Below are positions 6,886-8,199 of a stretch of 8,199 bases of DNA, one piece after another. The position numbers and the translations under genes are program-made. Numbering within the stretch: the first letter of the stretch is position 1; each line of letters opens with the position of its first letter. Location of the stretch: contig CAJOPM010000003.1 of the NCBI GenBank assembly GCA_905236225.1, positions 1 to 8,199 on the forward strand, given 5' to 3'. A model generated the notes under the pieces. It ran no database searches and had not been told where the DNA came from. It saw only the letters and a list, made by a program, of their open reading frames with translations. Source of the stretch: an uncultured Eubacterium sp. (GTDB lineage: Bacteria; Bacillota; Clostridia; Lachnospirales; Lachnospiraceae).

Positions 6886-8070
6886 CTACAAAATATATTC
6901 TTTGTTTCCTGCTTCAAGAGACCTCCATACCGGCGATATACTTCGAAGATAAGCAACTACCTGTGTAACAGATTCTATTATATATTCAACGTCTTCATCT
7001 GTAATATCGTCTGATATGCTAAGCCTTAGTGAACCGTGTGCCACCTCATGCGGTCTGCCTATTGCCAACATTACATGGCTTGGATCAAGGGAACCCGACG
7101 TACAGGCGCTTCCCGAGGATGCCTGTATACCTTTATCATCGAGCAAAAGCAGCAATGCTTCTCCTTCTATTCCCTCAAAACAGAAACTGATATTTCCATA
7201 TAATCTTCTGTCTTTGTCTCCGTTTAATGCGCTATGGGGTATTTTAGAAAGTCCCTCTATGATTCTGTCTCTTTTGCTTCCCACGCTTTCTTTATTTTTG
7301 GAAAGGTTATCGTATGCCTCTTCAAGCGCTTTTGCCATAGCTCCGATTCCAGGTACGTTTTCGGTGCCGCCCCTTAGACCCGCCTCCTGTGCGCCGCCTT
7401 CGATAAGGTTAGAAAGCTTAATTCCTCTTCTGGCATATAAAAAGCCGACACCCTTTGGACCGTGAAATTTATGAGATGATGCGCTAAGCATATCAATGTT
7501 TTCTTTCTTAACATCTATTATTTCATGGCCAATAGCCTGTACTGCGTCAGTATGGAAAATAACACCTTTGCTCTTACAAATCTGTCCTATTCTTTCAATC
7601 GGCTGTATTGTGCCTATTTCATTGTTGGCGTACATAATGCTAACAAGAGCTGTATCCTGCCTTATTGCCTGCTCTACTTGCTCAGGTCTGATAATTCCGT
7701 CTTTGTTAACATCAAGAAGTGTAATTTCAAACCCTTCTTTTTCTAATTTATCAAGTGTATGAAGCACTGCATGATGTTCAAATGCCGATGATACAATATG
7801 CATCTTACCTTTTTTCTTACCTATAGCTGCTGCAGATAAAATCGCTTGATTATCAGCTTCGCTTCCTCCCGATGTAAATACAATCTCTCTCGGTTCAGCA
7901 TTAATCATCGATGCGATCTGTGCTCTTGCTCTCTCAAGTTCTTCTTTTGCAACCTGGCCTGTTTCATATAAGCTTGATGGATTACCAAATGTCTCCTTCA
8001 TAAGTCTTAACATTGTGTTAATGGCACCCTCGCTCATCCTGGTCGTTGCTGCGTTATCCGCATATATCAT
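6886..8070 (-). CDS. iscS: Cysteine desulfurase, class I (IscS/NifS)
   Basis: This PLP enzyme converts L-cysteine to alanine and carries the sulfur as a cysteine persulfide for Fe-S cluster assembly and, in many bacteria, tRNA thiolation. At 394 residues it has normal length (E. coli IscS has 404). Motifs in order are MIYADNAATT (1-10), FTSGGSEADN (65-74), the conserved His99 in FEHHAV, ANNEIGT (148-154), HTDAVQ (173-178, Asp175 and Gln178), PLP lysine Lys201 in SSHKFHGPKG, and the catalytic Cys323 in SSGSACTSGSLDPSHV. The short loop around Cys323 marks class I, not SufS. The tail SISPVWRSLEAG resembles the C-terminal region of IscS that contacts IscU, fitting the scaffold gene next door. The start is ATG 8070 with SD AGGAG eight bases upstream. 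It is the first gene of the operon. In clostridia it is commonly named nifS; no nitrogenase gene is present here. Confidence 0.97.
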   Translation of the reverse strand: MIYADNAATTRMSEGAINTMLRLMKETFGNPSSLYETGQVAKEELERARAQIASMINAEPREIVFTSGGSEADNQAILSAAAIGKKKGKMHIVSSAFEHHAVLHTLDKLEKEGFEITLLDVNKDGIIRPEQVEQAIRQDTALVSIMYANNEIGTIQPIERIGQICKSKGVIFHTDAVQAIGHEIIDVKKENIDMLSASSHKFHGPKGVGFLYARRGIKLSNLIEGGAQEAGLRGGTENVPGIGAMAKALEEAYDNLSKNKESVGSKRDRIIEGLSKIPHSALNGDKDRRLYGNISFCFEGIEGEALLLLLDDKGIQASSGSACTSGSLDPSHVMLAIGRPHEVAHGSLRLSISDDITDEDVEYIIESVTQVVAYLRSISPVWRSLEAGNKEYIL

Positions 8071-8102
8071 AAGATTCTCTCCTTTTAAATGTTTCTATGT
8101 TA

Positions 8103-8121
8103 TCCTATTCGCTTGCTAGGA
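8103..8121. promoter_or_regulatory. Candidate operator 2, TCCTA-N9-TAGGA, in the iscS leader
   Basis: This second CCTA-N9-TAGG repeat lies in the 5' leader, roughly +9 to +27 from the inferred transcription start. Its core and spacer length match operator 1, and the two sites flank the -10 box and start point. As RNA it could also form a weak 5-bp hairpin with a 9-base loop, so a role in the transcript cannot be excluded. The repeated geometry makes chance less likely, but no regulator has been identified. Confidence 0.45.
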
Positions 8122-8145
8122 ATATTATGTGCCATATTATATTCC
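8119..8145. repeat. Inverted repeat GGAATAT-N13-ATATTCC across the -10 box
   Basis: A perfect 7-bp inverted repeat with a 13-base spacer covers the -10 hexamer and the start point of the iscS promoter. It partly overlaps operator 2. It could be another protein-binding site, but AT-rich promoter sequence produces such symmetry easily. Confidence 0.35.
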
Positions 8146-8164
8146 CTTTCACCTACCGTGTCAA
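8136..8164 (-). promoter_or_regulatory. Consensus sigma-70/sigma-A promoter of the iscS-iscU-metY operon
   Basis: On the minus strand, TTGACA (8159-8164) and TATAAT (8136-8141) are both perfect consensus hexamers with the optimal 17-base spacer. Transcription should start near 8129, giving a leader of about 59 bases before the iscS ATG. Such a strong core promoter on a housekeeping sulfur operon suggests control by a repressor, and inverted repeats lie across it. The start point is inferred. Confidence 0.9.
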
Positions 8165-8169
8165 TAGGT
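8151..8169. promoter_or_regulatory. Candidate operator 1, ACCTA-N9-TAGGT, over the -35 box
   Basis: A perfect 5-bp inverted repeat with a 9-base spacer encloses the -35 hexamer. A protein dimer bound here would block RNA polymerase. A second copy with the same CCTA-N9-TAGG core lies 48 bp downstream, centre to centre. An Rrf2-family regulator (IscR or CymR type) is a reasonable candidate, because that family often controls Fe-S and cysteine genes, but I cannot match the motif to a known site from memory. Confidence 0.5.
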
Positions 8170-8199
8170 TTTTGAAAATTATTTTTCTTGCATTACCTA

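Noticed and set aside
6867..6956. Longer IscU starting at an in-frame ATG at 6956
   Set aside because: The extra 30 residues resemble no part of IscU, overlap the end of iscS by 71 bases, and the ATG at 6866 has a good SD and the family N-terminus.
7016..7465. Open frame of 149 codons on the plus strand inside iscS
   Set aside because: It is antisense to conserved IscS motifs including the Lys201 and Cys323 regions, lacks family resemblance and has Ser/Leu/Pro-rich shadow composition.
6489..8070. Nitrogen-fixation (nif) locus
   Set aside because: NifS/NifU names are used loosely in clostridia; the scaffold lacks the extra NifU domains and no nitrogenase genes are present.
1..8199. Defence system, mobile element or CRISPR array
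   Set aside because: All five genes belong to recognisable metabolic or signalling families; I saw no transposase, integrase, tandem direct repeats or att-like ends.

Overview
All genes found lie on the minus strand and read from right to left. The window looks like a chromosomal piece of a low-GC Clostridia. Lachnospiraceae (the Butyrivibrio, Roseburia and Eubacterium group) is my best guess. The reasons are AT-rich sequence, strong Shine-Dalgarno sites, a clostridial IscS/IscU pair, and a histidine kinase H box of a style common in that family. This assignment is inference; there is no rRNA gene or other taxonomic marker here.

Right part (about 8199 to 5152): a compact sulfur operon. A promoter with perfect sigma-70/sigma-A consensus boxes (TTGACA, 17 bp, TATAAT) drives a cysteine desulfurase (iscS/nifS), then an IscU/NifU-type Fe-S scaffold, then an O-acetylhomoserine sulfhydrylase (metY). 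Gaps are 19 and 2 bases. A 17-bp-stem hairpin with a U-tract starts two bases past the metY stop. The promoter region carries two copies of an inverted repeat, CCTA-N9-TAGG. One sits on the -35 box and one in the leader, and a further half-site lies at the window edge. These are candidate operators for an unidentified regulator.

Left part (about 5127 to 1): a signalling operon with its own extended -10 promoter. The first gene encodes a multi-pass membrane protein with an extracytoplasmic Cache-like sensor and a complete HD-GYP c-di-GMP phosphodiesterase domain. Fourteen bases later, with its SD overlapping the upstream stop codon, begins a very large sensor: signal peptide, double beta-propeller (Reg_prop), Y_Y_Y domain, one membrane segment, and a HisKA/HATPase kinase. 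It runs off the left edge after 968 codons with no stop or frameshift.

The two operons have no obvious functional link. There is no intergenic stretch over 300 bases, and I see no RNA gene, mobile element, CRISPR array or defence system. The most notable items are the paired operator-like repeats, metY's place directly behind iscS-iscU, and the coupling of a c-di-GMP hydrolase with a propeller-type sensor kinase.
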